Counted from the stretch's first letter, positions 20,034-28,685 are shown. The stretch is 64,000 bases of DNA from Psychrobacter lutiphocae DSM 21542 (GCF_000382145.1 NZ_KB907622.1:1-64000), one strand, 5' to 3'. A program made the numbers and translations. Notes: generated by a model from the letters alone, not told the origin.

Positions 20034-20174
20034 ATGCAAGTATTAAGCTCATTAAAATCGGCAAAAAACCGTCACCCAGATTGCCAAGTCGTCCGCCGTC
20101 GTGGTCGGGTGTTTGTTATTAATAAAACAGATGGTCGTTTCAAAGCCGTTCAGGGTAAGAAGAAAAGAAAGTAG
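20034..20174 (+). CDS. rpmJ2: Zinc-free ribosomal protein L36 paralogue (YkgO type)
   Basis: A 46-residue bL36 paralogue starting [18 protein letters not shown] and ending [11 protein letters not shown]. It has one cysteine, unlike the canonical 38-residue L36 encoded at 52507-52623, whose CxxC...C...H set binds zinc. This is the C-minus form, which replaces zinc-binding L36 under zinc limitation and lets zinc be recovered. In E. coli the equivalent (ykgO) is Zur-regulated together with ykgM (L31 paralogue); here it stands alone behind a Zur-type palindrome. The start is supported by AAGGG at 20020-20024. Confidence 0.93.
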   Translation: MQVLSSLKSAKNRHPDCQVVRRRGRVFVINKTDGRFKAVQGKKKRK

Positions 20175-20206
20175 TTTTCTTCACAAAAATCATAGTTTTC
20201 TCCAGC

Positions 20207-20243
20207 AAAAAAGCGAGATAGGTGGTGTCTATCTCGCTTTTTT
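20207..20243 (+). terminator. Rho-independent terminator after rpmJ2
   Basis: Perfect stem AAGCGAGATA/TATCTCGCTT with an upstream A tract and a downstream T run, 33 bp after the stop codon. Confidence 0.88.
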
Positions 20244-20261
20244 GTTGTTAACGCAGTTTTT

Positions 20262-20365
20262 ATACCAAATCTAAAAATTAAGCTATCGAGGAAAACGAGT
20301 GCAAACGCTACAAGTAGTAGGTTTAGCGAGTTTGACAAAGATAGGTTATTTTTCAGAAAAGGTAT
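20262..20365 (+). repeat. 104-bp inverted-repeat element, copy 2
   Basis: Same length and same ends as the elements at 13446-13549 and 57492-57595, with three substitutions in its left half. It lies between the rpmJ2 terminator and the convergent sulfoxide reductase gene. The remaining spacer to 20501 contains only short AACAAGCATTACC-like direct repeats. Confidence 0.85.
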
Positions 20366-20501
20366 TAGTTGTCGCCTATGGTTTGTTGTTTATTGTTGTC
20401 TAAATGAACTTAGGAAACACAGCATTAATAATCATTATCCATAACAAGCATTACCCTAACAAGCATTGACCTCAACATAAGAAGCACTACCTTAACAAGT
20501 C

Positions 20502-20984
20502 TTACTTCAACAACTCAACCAATTGCTCTAAATATTTGCCATCGACCTCATCAAACATCGCCAGCTCATCTGAATCAACGTCTAATACGGCGATGATATC
20601 ACCGGCTTTATTACGCACTGGTACCACAATTTCAGACTGAGATAACGCAGAGCAAGCAATGTGATTGGGATGCGCATTGACATCGGCCACAATCTGAGTC
20701 TCGCCAGATTGCCAAACTTCACCACAGACGCCTTTGCCATAATTAATACGAGTACAGGCTAGAGGCCCTTGAAATGGGGCTAGAATCAGTTGATTCGACT
20801 CAGTATCAACACGGTAAAAACCAACCCAAAACCAGTTAAAGGTGTCTTTTAATAAGGCTGTTAGGTTTGCCATATTGGCAATCAAATCACTCTCACTGCT
20901 AATTAAACCTTCCGCCTGTTTCAGCATCAGCTCGTATTTTTCGGCCTTATTCGTATTTGGATCAATCGGATTAATGTGTTGCAT
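20502..20984 (-). CDS. msrC: Free methionine-(R)-sulfoxide reductase (GAF domain)
   Basis: A 160-residue GAF-fold enzyme that reduces free L-methionine-(R)-sulfoxide, using thioredoxin-type electrons. The three catalytic cysteines are present as Cys77 (LACTRI), Cys87 (GVCGEVW) and Cys111 (HIACSA), with the same 10/24 spacing as E. coli fRMsr. It is cytoplasmic and part of oxidative-damage repair. It lies 26 bp downstream of queA on the same strand and may share its transcript. Confidence 0.92.
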   Translation of the reverse strand: MQHINPIDPNTNKAEKYELMLKQAEGLISSESDLIANMANLTALLKDTFNWFWVGFYRVDTESNQLILAPFQGPLACTRINYGKGVCGEVWQSGETQIVADVNAHPNHIACSALSQSEIVVPVRNKAGDIIAVLDVDSDELAMFDEVDGKYLEQLVELLK

Positions 20985-21010
20985 GACAGCTCCTAAAATC
21001 TTTGATTAAT

Positions 21011-22204
21011 TTAAATCGCAGTGTATGACTCATTGCGCTCCAGCAGCATGGCATCACCATAGCTAAAGAAGCGGTACTTATTTGCAATGGCATGTTGGTA
21101 AGCTTGCTCAATATTAGACTTGCCAGCAAATGCTGATACTAACATTAATAGCGTTGATTTGGGCAAATGAAAGTTGGTTAATAGCATATCGATCACGCCA
21201 AACTTAAAGCCTGGGTAGATAAAGATATCAGTATCGCCTGACCAGGCTGACACCTCTCCGCTGTCATTGGCCGTCTTTTGGTACGCAGTTTCTAAGACCC
21301 GAGTCACTGTGGTACCAATGGCGATGACTTTGTTGCCATTTTTGTGGGTTTGGTTAATTAAATCGGCAGTGTCTTGTGGCAAATTGGCATATTCGCTGTG
21401 CATGGTGTGATTGAGCAAATTGTCAGTCTTCACTGGGGCAAAGGTGCCAGCGCCAACATGCAAGGTGACATAAGCGCTGTTAATGCCTTTATCGGCCAGT
21501 TGCTGTAATACTTTATCATCAAAATGCAGACTGGCAGTTGGTGCCGCGACGCTGGCAAGCTTGGCTGGGTCATGGAATACGGTCTGGTAACGCACATTGT
21601 CAGTCTCATCGGCATGACGTTCAAAATATGGTGGAATCGGTAATTCACCATAGTGCTCTAAGTCAGGTAGGATTGGATTTTTGAAGCTTAAAATAAATAA
21701 ATTTTCATAACGGCCTATCATCACGCATTCAATATGACCATCACCGAGTATCAAGCTTTGACCTATCTTAGGCGCTTTGCTGGCACGCACATGGCACAGG
21801 GCGACATTATCATAAATATTGCCATCAGCTTCGGTAAAATCGGTGTCATCGGTGAGACGCTCAACCAAAACTTCCACTTTACCGCCAGTGTCCTTTTGAC
21901 CAAATAAACGAGCTTTCATTACCTTGGTGTCATTAAATACGATTAAATCGCCTGTGTTTAATAAATCTGGTAAATCAGAAAATTGTTTGTCTTGAATGTC
22001 AATAGTAGTGCCAGTTTGCGCTGGCGTCGTACCAGTTTGTGCCAGTAAATACATCAAGCGTGAGGCACTGCGCTCAGCCAGTGGATAGCGGGCGATATAC
22101 TCATCAGGTAGCTGATAATCGTAATCGTTGACGCTTAGGTAGTTGCTCTGTGGGTCAGTTGTAGGGGTTGTTTCAGGATCGCTTGTTTGGATTGGCTGGG
22201 TCAT
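21011..22204 (-). CDS. queA: S-adenosylmethionine:tRNA ribosyltransferase-isomerase
   Basis: Transfers and isomerises the ribose of S-adenosylmethionine onto preQ1-tRNA, giving epoxyqueuosine-tRNA. The 397-residue protein has the family hallmarks YQLPDEYIARYPLAERSASRLM, FNDTKVMKARLFG, VALCHVRASKAPKIGQ, TLHVGAGTFAPVK and TNFHLPKSTLLMLVSAFAG. Somewhat longer than the usual ~350 residues, mainly through a Thr/Gln-rich N-terminus and a short insert near residue 55. It acts after Tgt and before QueG, both encoded in this window but not adjacent. Confidence 0.96.
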   Translation of the reverse strand: MTQPIQTSDPETTPTTDPQSNYLSVNDYDYQLPDEYIARYPLAERSASRLMYLLAQTGTTPAQTGTTIDIQDKQFSDLPDLLNTGDLIVFNDTKVMKARLFGQKDTGGKVEVLVERLTDDTDFTEADGNIYDNVALCHVRASKAPKIGQSLILGDGHIECVMIGRYENLFILSFKNPILPDLEHYGELPIPPYFERHADETDNVRYQTVFHDPAKLASVAAPTASLHFDDKVLQQLADKGINSAYVTLHVGAGTFAPVKTDNLLNHTMHSEYANLPQDTADLINQTHKNGNKVIAIGTTVTRVLETAYQKTANDSGEVSAWSGDTDIFIYPGFKFGVIDMLLTNFHLPKSTLLMLVSAFAGKSNIEQAYQHAIANKYRFFSYGDAMLLERNESYTAI

Positions 22205-22414
22205 AGGTCTGCTTTTAGAGTATCAAATTCAAAGTGTTATTTTAATGCGATAGTCAGTGAACAACTAAAGGGTCACGCGGTTGGCTGATAACCATTTTAG
22301 ATTTCTTTGACCATATCGATAATGATAATGGCGGTTAGTTTAACAGAAACACGGCTTTTTTGAGTCAGGTTTTAGCGGATTTTGGTGATATGCACCAGTT
22401 ATAAACCAAATCAG

Positions 22415-23533
22415 CTATAAACCGAATAAGTCAGGTTGGACGTTGACATCTTCCAAGCTGGTCAGGTTAGAGTAGGTCACCCCCACCAAACGGATGGGCA
22501 AATGTCGTGGTGAATCCGCCAGCAGCTTTTGCAGCCAATAATGTGCCGATTCTGCCGTGGGGAAAGGGGTGTGTAAAGTGTGGGAGCGGGTAATCTGAGT
22601 AAAGTCAGAATATTTTATTTTTAACGTGATGGTATGGCCGAGGCGGTTTTTTTTGGTGAGTTGTTCAAAGGCATCGGCATTTTGTTCATAGATTTGCACC
22701 AATAGAGTATCGGTATCGCTAATATTGTCCTGGAAGGTAGTTTCAGAGCCGACCGATTTGTGTTTACGCTCTGCTTTGACCGGTCTGTCATCATTGCCAT
22801 GCGCAATCTGTGAGTAAAACAGCCCACGCTTACCGAACTCAAACTCTAGAGTGTCTACCGGTGTTGCTCGTAAATCTGCACCAGTGTAGATGCCCATCTC
22901 ATGCAGCCGCTTGGCCGTCGCTTTGCCGATACCGTGGAAGCGTTCGATTGGCAAGCTGGCGATAAAGGCGTCCGCTTGCTCTGGAGTAATCACTGCAATG
23001 CCATTGGGTTTGTTGATATCAGAGGCGATTTTGGCCAGCATTTTGTTAAAAGAAACGCCAGCCGAAGCGGTCAGCTGGGTGTGTTGCCAAATCTGCTCTC
23101 GTAGCCAGTTGGCCATCAAGGTGGCCGAGCCATGATGCTCTTTGATACCAGTTACATCCAGATAGGCCTCATCCAATGACAACGGCTCAACTAACGGGGT
23201 TAGGCTGAGCATAATCTGCCGAATCTGCTGGCTAACACTGCGATATACCTCAAAGCGGGGGCGCACAAAGATGGCCTCTGGACAACGGCGCTTCGCCTCA
23301 TAGCAAGACATGGCGGAGCGTACGCCAAATTTGCGTATCTCATAACTGGCTGCTGCCACCACGCCACGCCCATTGGGATCACCACCGACCACCAAGGGTT
23401 TGCCACGCAGTTCAGGATTATCACGCTGCTCAACACTGGCAAAAAATGCGTCCATATCGAGGTGGATAATCTTACGCTGTGGCTGTTCAAGAGTAGGTGT
23501 GTTGTCAGTTGCTATTGGCGTTGAAGTGGTCAT
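22415..23533 (-). CDS. dinB: DNA polymerase IV (Y family)
   Basis: A 372-residue error-prone translesion polymerase. Metal-binding residues are visible in HLDMDAFFASVEQRDNPEL near the N-terminus and in LSLDEAYLDVTG near residue 118. The Y-family GVSFNKMLAKIASDINKPNG and helix-hairpin-helix GIGKATAKRLHEMGI follow, then the little-finger domain. The C-terminal end QPDLFGL resembles the beta-clamp-binding motif. No LexA box was recognised upstream. Confidence 0.95.
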   Translation of the reverse strand: MTTSTPIATDNTPTLEQPQRKIIHLDMDAFFASVEQRDNPELRGKPLVVGGDPNGRGVVAAASYEIRKFGVRSAMSCYEAKRRCPEAIFVRPRFEVYRSVSQQIRQIMLSLTPLVEPLSLDEAYLDVTGIKEHHGSATLMANWLREQIWQHTQLTASAGVSFNKMLAKIASDINKPNGIAVITPEQADAFIASLPIERFHGIGKATAKRLHEMGIYTGADLRATPVDTLEFEFGKRGLFYSQIAHGNDDRPVKAERKHKSVGSETTFQDNISDTDTLLVQIYEQNADAFEQLTKKNRLGHTITLKIKYSDFTQITRSHTLHTPFPTAESAHYWLQKLLADSPRHLPIRLVGVTYSNLTSLEDVNVQPDLFGL

Positions 23534-23683
23534 GTTGTTAACATAAACATAAAGAGACTATTGAATTGTTTGAGTTAAAAAATGAAAATTATTCTGGTTA
23601 AGATGGACGTCATCTTCCTGAGACTATCTTTGCATAGTTTAATTTTGCTAAGCTTGACTAGTATAGCATCTACTGTCAGTGAT

Positions 23684-23722
23684 AAAAAACAACCCCTTAT
23701 AGAAGTCATTTCTATAAGGGGT
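23684..23722 (-). terminator. Terminator after the PepSY gene
   Basis: Stem ACCCCTTATAGAA/TTCTATAAGGGGT; on minus it is followed by TTGTTTTTTA. It lies downstream of the minus-strand PepSY gene and upstream of dinB. Confidence 0.85.
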
Positions 23723-23821
23723 CATGGTGCAACCAATGGCTGCAATCAGAGGTAGATCAAGTGCTCTATCACACAAATGCTTGGTAAGCTTTAACAAGCT
23801 CAGTCAAGTTTTGACTGCAAA

Positions 23822-24331
23822 TTAGTCACGTTTTGACTTCAAAACGGCACCTGTGTTGGCATCAATTTCTAACTTGTATTTTTCACCATTTTGAATCACT
23901 TTGACCTCATAAACAGAGCGGCCATTTTCGATATCAAACTCAGCATCCGTCACTTGACCTTGAACATTGCGAGCAGCGATAGCTATGGCCTGAGTTAAAT
24001 CAAGTTTGGTATTGTTTAATGCTTGGTATTTTGCGACATCTTCAGTTTTAATGCGTTTTTGCTTTGTGCTGTTAATAGCACCAGTTTGCGCATTTATTTT
24101 GATCTCATACTTGGTAGTGGTAGATGCAAACTCAACTTCGTACTCTGCGTCACTTCTATCAAATTCAACACTTTTTAATTTGCCTTGCGCACTTTGTTTT
24201 GCAATATTGATGGCTTGGTCCATATTAATTTGAGTGTAAGCTGCTGTGGTTTGTATAGGGGCAGCCATACTTGGTGCAATAGAACCAATAGTCAGTAAAG
24301 TAGATGTTGCAAGGATAGATAAAGCTTTCAT
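23822..24331 (-). CDS. Secreted protein with two PepSY domains
   Basis: A 169-residue exported protein. A signal peptide (residues 1-23) ends at SMA. Two PepSY repeats follow: about 33-92 (INMDQAINIAKQSAQGKL...YEIKINAQTGAI) and about 110-168 (LDLTQAIAIAARNVQGQV...YKLEIDANTGAVLKSKRD). PepSY domains occur in peptidase propeptides and in small periplasmic sensory or inhibitory proteins; the target is unknown. Expressed alone, divergent from dsdA. Confidence 0.85.
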   Translation of the reverse strand: MKALSILATSTLLTIGSIAPSMAAPIQTTAAYTQINMDQAINIAKQSAQGKLKSVEFDRSDAEYEVEFASTTTKYEIKINAQTGAINSTKQKRIKTEDVAKYQALNNTKLDLTQAIAIAARNVQGQVTDAEFDIENGRSVYEVKVIQNGEKYKLEIDANTGAVLKSKRD

Positions 24332-24688
24332 CTTAAACTCCTAAAATTGTATTAAAGCTAAATGGATTGTTAAACCTATATACATTATAAAAAACCTATA
24401 TACATTATCAAAATAAGTGGTATATCGATTTATAACGAAATAAATCTTTGTATTGACTAAATTATTTCAGACGATAAGCCTAGTTTCTGCCTAGTTTTTG
24501 TTAAAACATCATTATTAATGTAAACAAACGTTTAGTGCTACTGTAATGCTTTGTCATTATGTTAGCAACTCTGTATGGCTAGGCTATTTATACAGTTTGT
24601 GTTACTTTGAAGCTAATTTTTATTCTAAAATTACTTTGACCTTGAAGCTAATTTAAGGCTGAACCTAATTAACCAAAGGACTGCCATC
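24332..24688. other. Divergent control region between PepSY gene and dsdA
   Basis: No gene seen. Contains a direct repeat AAACCTATATACATTAT(A/C) at about 24374 and 24391 and another TTGAAGCTAATTT pair at about 24607 and 24643. AAAGGA at 24675-24680 is the dsdA ribosome binding site. Confidence 0.5.
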
Positions 24689-25966
24689 ATGCCCACCATG
24701 TTTGCACAACAATATAACAATGACTTATTGATTCAGAAATTACAAGCGGCAACTCCAGTGTTTTGGCGCAACAATAAGCTAACTACTTTTAATAAAGCAA
24801 GTGCTGATGTTGGATTGACGCTGGCTGATGTTGAGCAGGCACAAGCTCGACTAAAACGCTTTGCCCCTTATATTCAAAAAGTATTTCCTGAAACCATCGC
24901 TTGTGGAGGCATTATTGAAAGTGCGTTTTATCGTACTGCGAAGTTACGGCAAGCCTTGAGTGAATCGGGTACACCAATTCAAGGTGAACTGTATCTTAAA
25001 GCGGATAATGAGTTGCCCATCTCAGGCTCTATCAAAGCACGTGGCGGCATTTATGAAGTCCTGCAATATGCTGAACAGTTGGCACTTAAACAGGGGTTAA
25101 TCAGTGAGACAGATGATTACAGCAAGCTCGACTCTGAGGCATGTCGCAAGTTTTTCTCTCAATATTCTATCGCTGTTGGTTCAACAGGTAACCTTGGCTT
25201 ATCCATTGGCATTATGTCTGCCAAATTGGGCTTTCAGGCGCAAGTACACATGTCTGCCGATGCCAAGCAATGGAAAAAAGACATGCTTCGAGCAAATGGC
25301 GTGCAGGTATTTGAGTATGAAGGCGACTATGGGCAAGCGGTAGAAAACGGTCGCAAATTAAGCGAAGCCGATGCGTATGGCTACTTTGTTGATGATGAAA
25401 ACTCAAAGCATTTATTTGTCGGCTATGCTGTGGCTGGCTTGCGCTTAAAGCAGCAGTTTGAACAGGCGGGAATTGAGATTAATGCCGACCGCCCTTTATA
25501 TGTGTATCTGCCTTGTGGGGTTGGCGGTGGCCCAGGTGGCGTGGCGTTTGGTTTAAAGCTGGCCTTTGGTGATGATGTGCATTGCATCTTTGCGGAGCCA
25601 GTACAGTCGCCTTGTATGCTGCTTGGCATTTATACTGGTTTGCATGATCAAATCAGTGTGCAGGACATTGGCTTAAGCAATCATACCATTGCGGATGGCT
25701 TGGCGGTCGGTCGTGCTTCTGGCTTTGTTGGTCATGCGATGCAGCGCTCGTTGGAGGCGTTTTATACGGTTGAGGATACCACTTTAAATAAGCTGGTGCG
25801 TCAGGTGTATCAGTTAGAAGGACTTAAGCTTGAGCCATCTGCTTGTGCCGGTATCGCTGGCGTGCAGCACTTTGCTGAGGTGGACAATGCATTGCATCTG
25901 GTATGGGCTACTGGTGGCAATATGATGCCGGATGATGTGTTTGAGGCGCTGTTGCATAAAGCATAA
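24689..25966 (+). CDS. dsdA: D-serine ammonia-lyase (dehydratase)
   Basis: A PLP enzyme that converts D-serine to pyruvate and ammonia, detoxifying D-serine. The 425-residue protein has the PLP-binding Lys116 in [11 protein letters not shown], the phosphate loop [12 protein letters not shown], and [16 protein letters not shown]. Length is as in E. coli DsdA. No dsdX transporter or dsdC regulator adjoins it. Downstream lies a decayed accessory patch, so this gene marks a chromosome/accessory boundary. Confidence 0.94.
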   Translation: MPTMFAQQYNNDLLIQKLQAATPVFWRNNKLTTFNKASADVGLTLADVEQAQARLKRFAPYIQKVFPETIACGGIIESAFYRTAKLRQALSESGTPIQGELYLKADNELPISGSIKARGGIYEVLQYAEQLALKQGLISETDDYSKLDSEACRKFFSQYSIAVGSTGNLGLSIGIMSAKLGFQAQVHMSADAKQWKKDMLRANGVQVFEYEGDYGQAVENGRKLSEADAYGYFVDDENSKHLFVGYAVAGLRLKQQFEQAGIEINADRPLYVYLPCGVGGGPGGVAFGLKLAFGDDVHCIFAEPVQSPCMLLGIYTGLHDQISVQDIGLSNHTIADGLAVGRASGFVGHAMQRSLEAFYTVEDTTLNKLVRQVYQLEGLKLEPSACAGIAGVQHFAEVDNALHLVWATGGNMMPDDVFEALLHKA

Positions 25967-25979
25967 AGATAGAGGTGCC

Positions 25980-26259
25980 ATGGATAAAATTCAGGCTGAC
26001 ACACTTTCTATGGCTGTGTACTATAATGCATCTGTAAGGATTGCAAGCCATGATTCAAAAAATTGCCCTTTTGTGGTGAAAACGCATCAAAAGGAATGGC
26101 TATCAAGCAGATAAGCAGTAGTATAAATGCTCAACTTATGGACAGCAGTTTTCAGGTGGAAGGCAATCAAAAACAAAACTTTCCTCTGGTCGGATGTTAG
26201 GCTTTAGAACACCTCTTGAGGTAAAATCTAGCTTCGGGTGCGTTGCACTTCAAAGTTGA
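25980..26259 (+). pseudogene. Zinc-ribbon transposase remnant (IS1/IS1595-like N-terminus), frameshifted
   Basis: Read across frames, a zinc-ribbon pattern appears: DSKNCPF in the frame from ATG 25980, CGENAS one frame on, then IKRNGYQADKQ(stop)YKCSTYGQQFSGGRQ in the frame 26086-26259. Together these mimic the CPxCG...KRNGxxxxxxQxYKCxxCGxxFS zinc-ribbon start of IS1- or IS1595-type transposases. At least two frameshifts, one stop codon and a Cys-to-Tyr change mark it as dead. The family is inferred from the ribbon only; the catalytic domain is missing. Confidence 0.5.
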
Positions 26260-26335
26260 ATCCAAGTTTTAATTAGTAGATTGATTATTAACTAAGGTTG
26301 TCTTATCTACTGTAAATAACCTATAATTAGGTTTG

Positions 26336-26392
26336 AAAGCCTGTCATGTTCGCTTCCAGCAATTGTAGCCTCCGCTGAACACGACGGGCTTT
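26336..26392 (+). other. Long stem-loop, possible terminator or structured RNA
   Basis: AAAGCCTGTCATGTTC (26336-26351) pairs with GAACACGACGGGCTTT (26377-26392) over 16 positions with one mismatch and one G-U pair, enclosing a 25-base loop. A short T run follows on plus. It lies downstream of the transposase remnant and convergent to the toxin-antitoxin genes; it may be a terminator or an IS end structure. The rest of 26260-26505 shows nothing. Confidence 0.5.
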
Positions 26393-26505
26393 TGTTATCC
26401 TTATGGCAGTTATATTGCAATCAATATTTAATTTTTATTTACTAGCCCTTCTTAATAAGGGTTGGATATTAAATCCAATCCTTATTAATAATTAATTAAT
26501 TCTCT

Positions 26506-26793
26506 TTAGGTGGCGGCAGTAGATTCAAAGTTTACATCAAGCTTTAAACCTTTTATTAAGCGGTGCATGGTTTCCCATGTAGGCTTAGTATCACCCTTAA
26601 GGGTTTTATATAAACTCTCACGGTTAAGCCCTGTAATATCTGCTATTTTAGCTACGCCATGATGTTTGACTAAGTGGCCCAGTGCGATAACAAACACTTG
26701 AGGGTCATCATCTAAAAATGCTTCATGTAAATATTCGCTTATCTCTTGGTCATTTTCTAAGTAATCTACTGGATTAAATGTCTTTGTTTTCAT
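26506..26793 (-). CDS. Antitoxin of a HigBA-type toxin-antitoxin pair
   Basis: A 95-residue helix-turn-helix protein of the addiction-module antidote family (COG3636 type). The visible HTH is VAKIADITGLNRESLYKTLKGDTKPTWETMHRLIKGL, preceded by the typical LIxYLxD-like start with PVDYLENDQEISEYLHEAF. It probably neutralises the upstream toxin and represses the shared promoter. The toxin gene overlaps its 5' end by 20 bp, in toxin-first order as in higBA. Confidence 0.88.
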   Translation of the reverse strand: MKTKTFNPVDYLENDQEISEYLHEAFLDDDPQVFVIALGHLVKHHGVAKIADITGLNRESLYKTLKGDTKPTWETMHRLIKGLKLDVNFESTAAT

Positions 26794-27112
26794 CGTCTAT
26801 CTCACAATCTTCAATTGTTGGCAGTATTTCGATCGCTTTTTCTATATCTCTTTGTTGGCTGGACTTATCACCACCACAAAGCATAAAGATTACAGTGTCA
26901 CCTTTGATAGTGAAGTAAAGGCGATAACCTGCCCCTACAAAAATACGCATTTCACTAATATGATTACCAACTGACTTTATATCACCTAAATTGCCAGCTT
27001 CTGCTCTGGTCAAACGTATTAAAATTGCTTTAACTGCCTGTCTATCTCTTAGCTTTTTTAACCACTTATCAAAATACTCTGTTGTTCTGATTTGATACAT
27101 TCTATTTACCAT
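26774..27112 (-). CDS. RelE/HigB-type toxin
   Basis: A 112-residue RelE/ParE-superfamily toxin (COG3657 type). Family features: YQIRTTEYFDKWLKKLRDRQAV at the start, GNLGDIKSVGNHISEMRIFVGAGYRLYF in the middle with the conserved RIxxGxGYRxYF strand, and LLCGGDKSSQQRDI-like LCGGDKSSQQRDIEKA near the end. Members are ribosome-dependent mRNA nucleases or gyrase poisons. The tail of about 15 acidic residues after ILP is longer than usual. ATG 27112 has AGG five bases upstream; Met five codons in is the alternative. The gap to 27300 presumably carries the autoregulated promoter. Confidence 0.88.
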   Translation of the reverse strand: MVNRMYQIRTTEYFDKWLKKLRDRQAVKAILIRLTRAEAGNLGDIKSVGNHISEMRIFVGAGYRLYFTIKGDTVIFMLCGGDKSSQQRDIEKAIEILPTIEDCEIDDENKDI

Positions 27113-27300
27113 TGTAGCCTATAAGCCACTTTATACCTAATGAGTTTATTAATCAACTGATAATTATATATTCCTAAAAACCTGACCAAATTGGCTCTAA
27201 CCCTTTGATAGCAAGAGATTAACTTAGTAAAAGCGTTTGCCTACGGTTACCTAAATACTGTCTAAAATAGGCAGCTTCATAGGCAAAAGAGGCAGGTTTT

Positions 27301-27430
27301 CTAGGGGTATAGATAAGGGTTAATATAAATAACTTGTTTTCTGCCTTCTGTTTCTTGTTTTATATGTCCTACACTTTTTAAAATATTAAGTTCATTTTTT
27401 AGTAACTTAGTATTTTTTCGCATGGGTGAG
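27301..27430 (-). pseudogene. C-terminal tail of an unknown gene cut by an IS
   Basis: A minus-strand frame ends at 27301 with NELNILKSVGHIKQETEGRKQVIYINPYLYP. Its 5' side runs straight into the IS3-type end at 27433, so the original gene was interrupted. The LKSxGHIKQExxGRKQVIYINP pattern looks like the wing of a winged-helix DNA-binding domain, as in replication or phage regulatory proteins; this is a guess from character only. Confidence 0.45.
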
Positions 27431-27482
27431 GGTGAACCGCCCTGGGATTGTCGGAGACTCAACGCTCCAAGAGAATACGACA

Positions 27483-27814
27483 ATGAAAACACGAAACTAC
27501 ACCACTGAAATTAAAGAGCGAGCCGTCCGAATGCTAATTGAAGCTAAAGACGACTACCCATCCACCTGGTCAGCCATCAAAGCCATAGCGCCTAAATCCT
27601 AAAAGTTAGGATAGGCTGCACGCCTGAAACCCTTCGTTCTTGGCATAAAAAGCACATTGATGAAACTACTCCTGCAAATATTCAAGCTCAAAGCCAAGCT
27701 GAGCGTATCAAAGCGCTTGAACGTGAGAACAGAGAACTAAAGCAAGCCAATGAGATCATAAGGAAAGCAGCTGGTCTTGAAGCGCAGGCGGAGCTCGACC
27801 GCAAACCCAAGTAA
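27483..27814 (+). pseudogene. IS3-family orfA with disrupting palindromic insertion
   Basis: The frame starts MKTRNYTTEIKERAVRMLIEAKDDYPSTWSAIKAIAPK, the helix-turn-helix of IS3 OrfA, then meets a stop after a short insertion around 27598-27614 that contains the palindrome TCCTAA-AAG-TTAGGA. Beyond it the protein resumes as GCTPETLRSWHKKHID and a leucine-zipper region KALERENRELKQANEIIRKA, ending KPK at 27814. Without the insertion the reading would be continuous. Confidence 0.78.
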
Positions 27815-28023
27815 TGGGTGATTTTATTGACGATCACAAACAACAATATGGAGTCGAGCTAATCTATAGAGTATTACCGATTGCCCCATCAACCTACTAT
27901 CGTATAAAAGACTTAAACGACAATCCCAAGAAACGTTCACAGCGTAGTCAGCATGACGATTTCTACCTTAATGACCTCTGCACACGACAAAAAAACAAAA
28001 AGCTGACTAAGGACAAGGCATAA
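27814..28023 (+). pseudogene. IS3-family orfB, N-terminal fragment
   Basis: MGDFIDDHKQQYGVELIYRVLPIAPSTYYR is the start of an IS3 OrfB. It overlaps the orfA stop (TAATG). Family similarity stops near FYLNDL at about residue 51; the rest of the frame is unrelated and the DDE integrase core is missing. Confidence 0.8.
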
Positions 28024-28049
28024 TAGTAATTTTTTTCACGAACCACACT

Positions 28050-28338
28050 ATGCCAAACCTTAATCAGCTCATAAGTATATTATCGCAAAACCTAACCATG
28101 AACAAGGCAAGACTAACCTGTTTAGCCTTAATTATTCTAGCGATCATACAAGTACAAAGCAGTAGCCTTAAACAAATAGCAAGAGGATTTATAAAGCCTG
28201 GTTAAAATGGCTAAATAAAGAGCAAATAAAGTTTTGCATTCGCATCAAACACAACACCTTGGTACCTAATCATCAGGGTAAATTGGTGCAAGTAAAAACA
28301 TCATTACCTCATCTATCTCATCATAAAAGGTTTCTGTG
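28050..28338 (+). pseudogene. IS4-type transposase remnant with internal deletion
   Basis: A frame from 28050 reads MPNLNQLISILSQNLTMNKA and LALIILAIIQVQSSSLKQIARGF, the N-terminus of IS4-type transposases, and stops at 28205. A second frame, 28193-28338, reads KAWLKWLNKEQIKFCIRIKHNTL, a segment normally far downstream. The region between has been deleted, leaving two joined fragments out of frame. Family placement is by pattern recognition. Confidence 0.6.
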
Positions 28339-28618
28339 AGCCAGAGTCGTTTGCATGGCGCTAAAGTTCGTCTATTTGCAAGGCGTGATACGGACAATTG
28401 ATCTGACAACAGCGATGCGTTGTTGCAATATCAGACACCGACCCACTTATAACACCAGACACACATTTATAACTAACTGCTTAACTGACGGGTTAAATAT
28501 CTACTTTATTGCTAAGCAAACTGGCCATAGCGTACGCACGCTCGAGGCCAAATAAGCGCGCTGGATTGATGTGAGTAAGGCTAAGAGTGAGATAGCGATG
28601 CTTGATACTGGTCGCTAG
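28339..28618 (+). pseudogene. Tyrosine integrase C-terminal remnant with stop at the catalytic Tyr
   Basis: The frame 28355-28618 holds the integrase box TYNTRHTFITNCLTDG with catalytic Arg and IAKQTGHS with the GH pair, then LEAK, a TAA at 28553-28555, and ARWIDVSKAKSEIAMLDTGR. In related integrases this position is K-Y-A-R-W, so the stop falls on the nucleophilic Tyr codon (TAC/TAT to TAA). The 5' two thirds are missing. It ends 68 bp from tRNA-Pro, a usual integration target. Confidence 0.75.
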
Positions 28619-28640
28619 TTTTGTGTCAAATTTGTGCCAT

Positions 28641-28672
28641 AAAAAAATCAGCACCTCGTAAGGTGCTGATTT
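28641..28672 (-). terminator. Terminator of tRNA-Pro
   Basis: Stem AATCAGCACCT/AGGTGCTGATT around CGTA; on minus it is followed by seven T. It lies 14 bp after the tRNA 3' end. Confidence 0.88.
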
Positions 28673-28685
28673 AATTAATATATCT

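Larger units (their letters stand above)
27433..28023 (+). mobile_element. Truncated IS3-family element (left end, orfA, start of orfB)
   Basis: The left end TGAACCGCCCTGGGATTGTC is typical of an IS3 subgroup. It is followed by orfA and the first ~50 residues of orfB. The matching right end (GGGCGGTTCA) is absent, so the 3' part is deleted. The element sits in the former coding sequence that ends at 27301. Confidence 0.8.

Noticed and set aside
22205..22414. LexA or other operator between queA and dinB
   Set aside because: This gap is downstream of dinB, and no CTG-N10-CAG palindrome was seen upstream of dinB either.
26187..26194. TGGTCGGA, identical to the first 8 bases at the tRNA-Pro 3' end, as a possible second attachment site
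   Set aside because: Only eight bases match and similarity then stops; too short to call an attachment site.
26127..26201. attC-like pair GCTCAAC ... GTTAGGC
   Set aside because: The two core sites are not complementary enough and no integron integrase or cassette follows; it lies in the transposase remnant.
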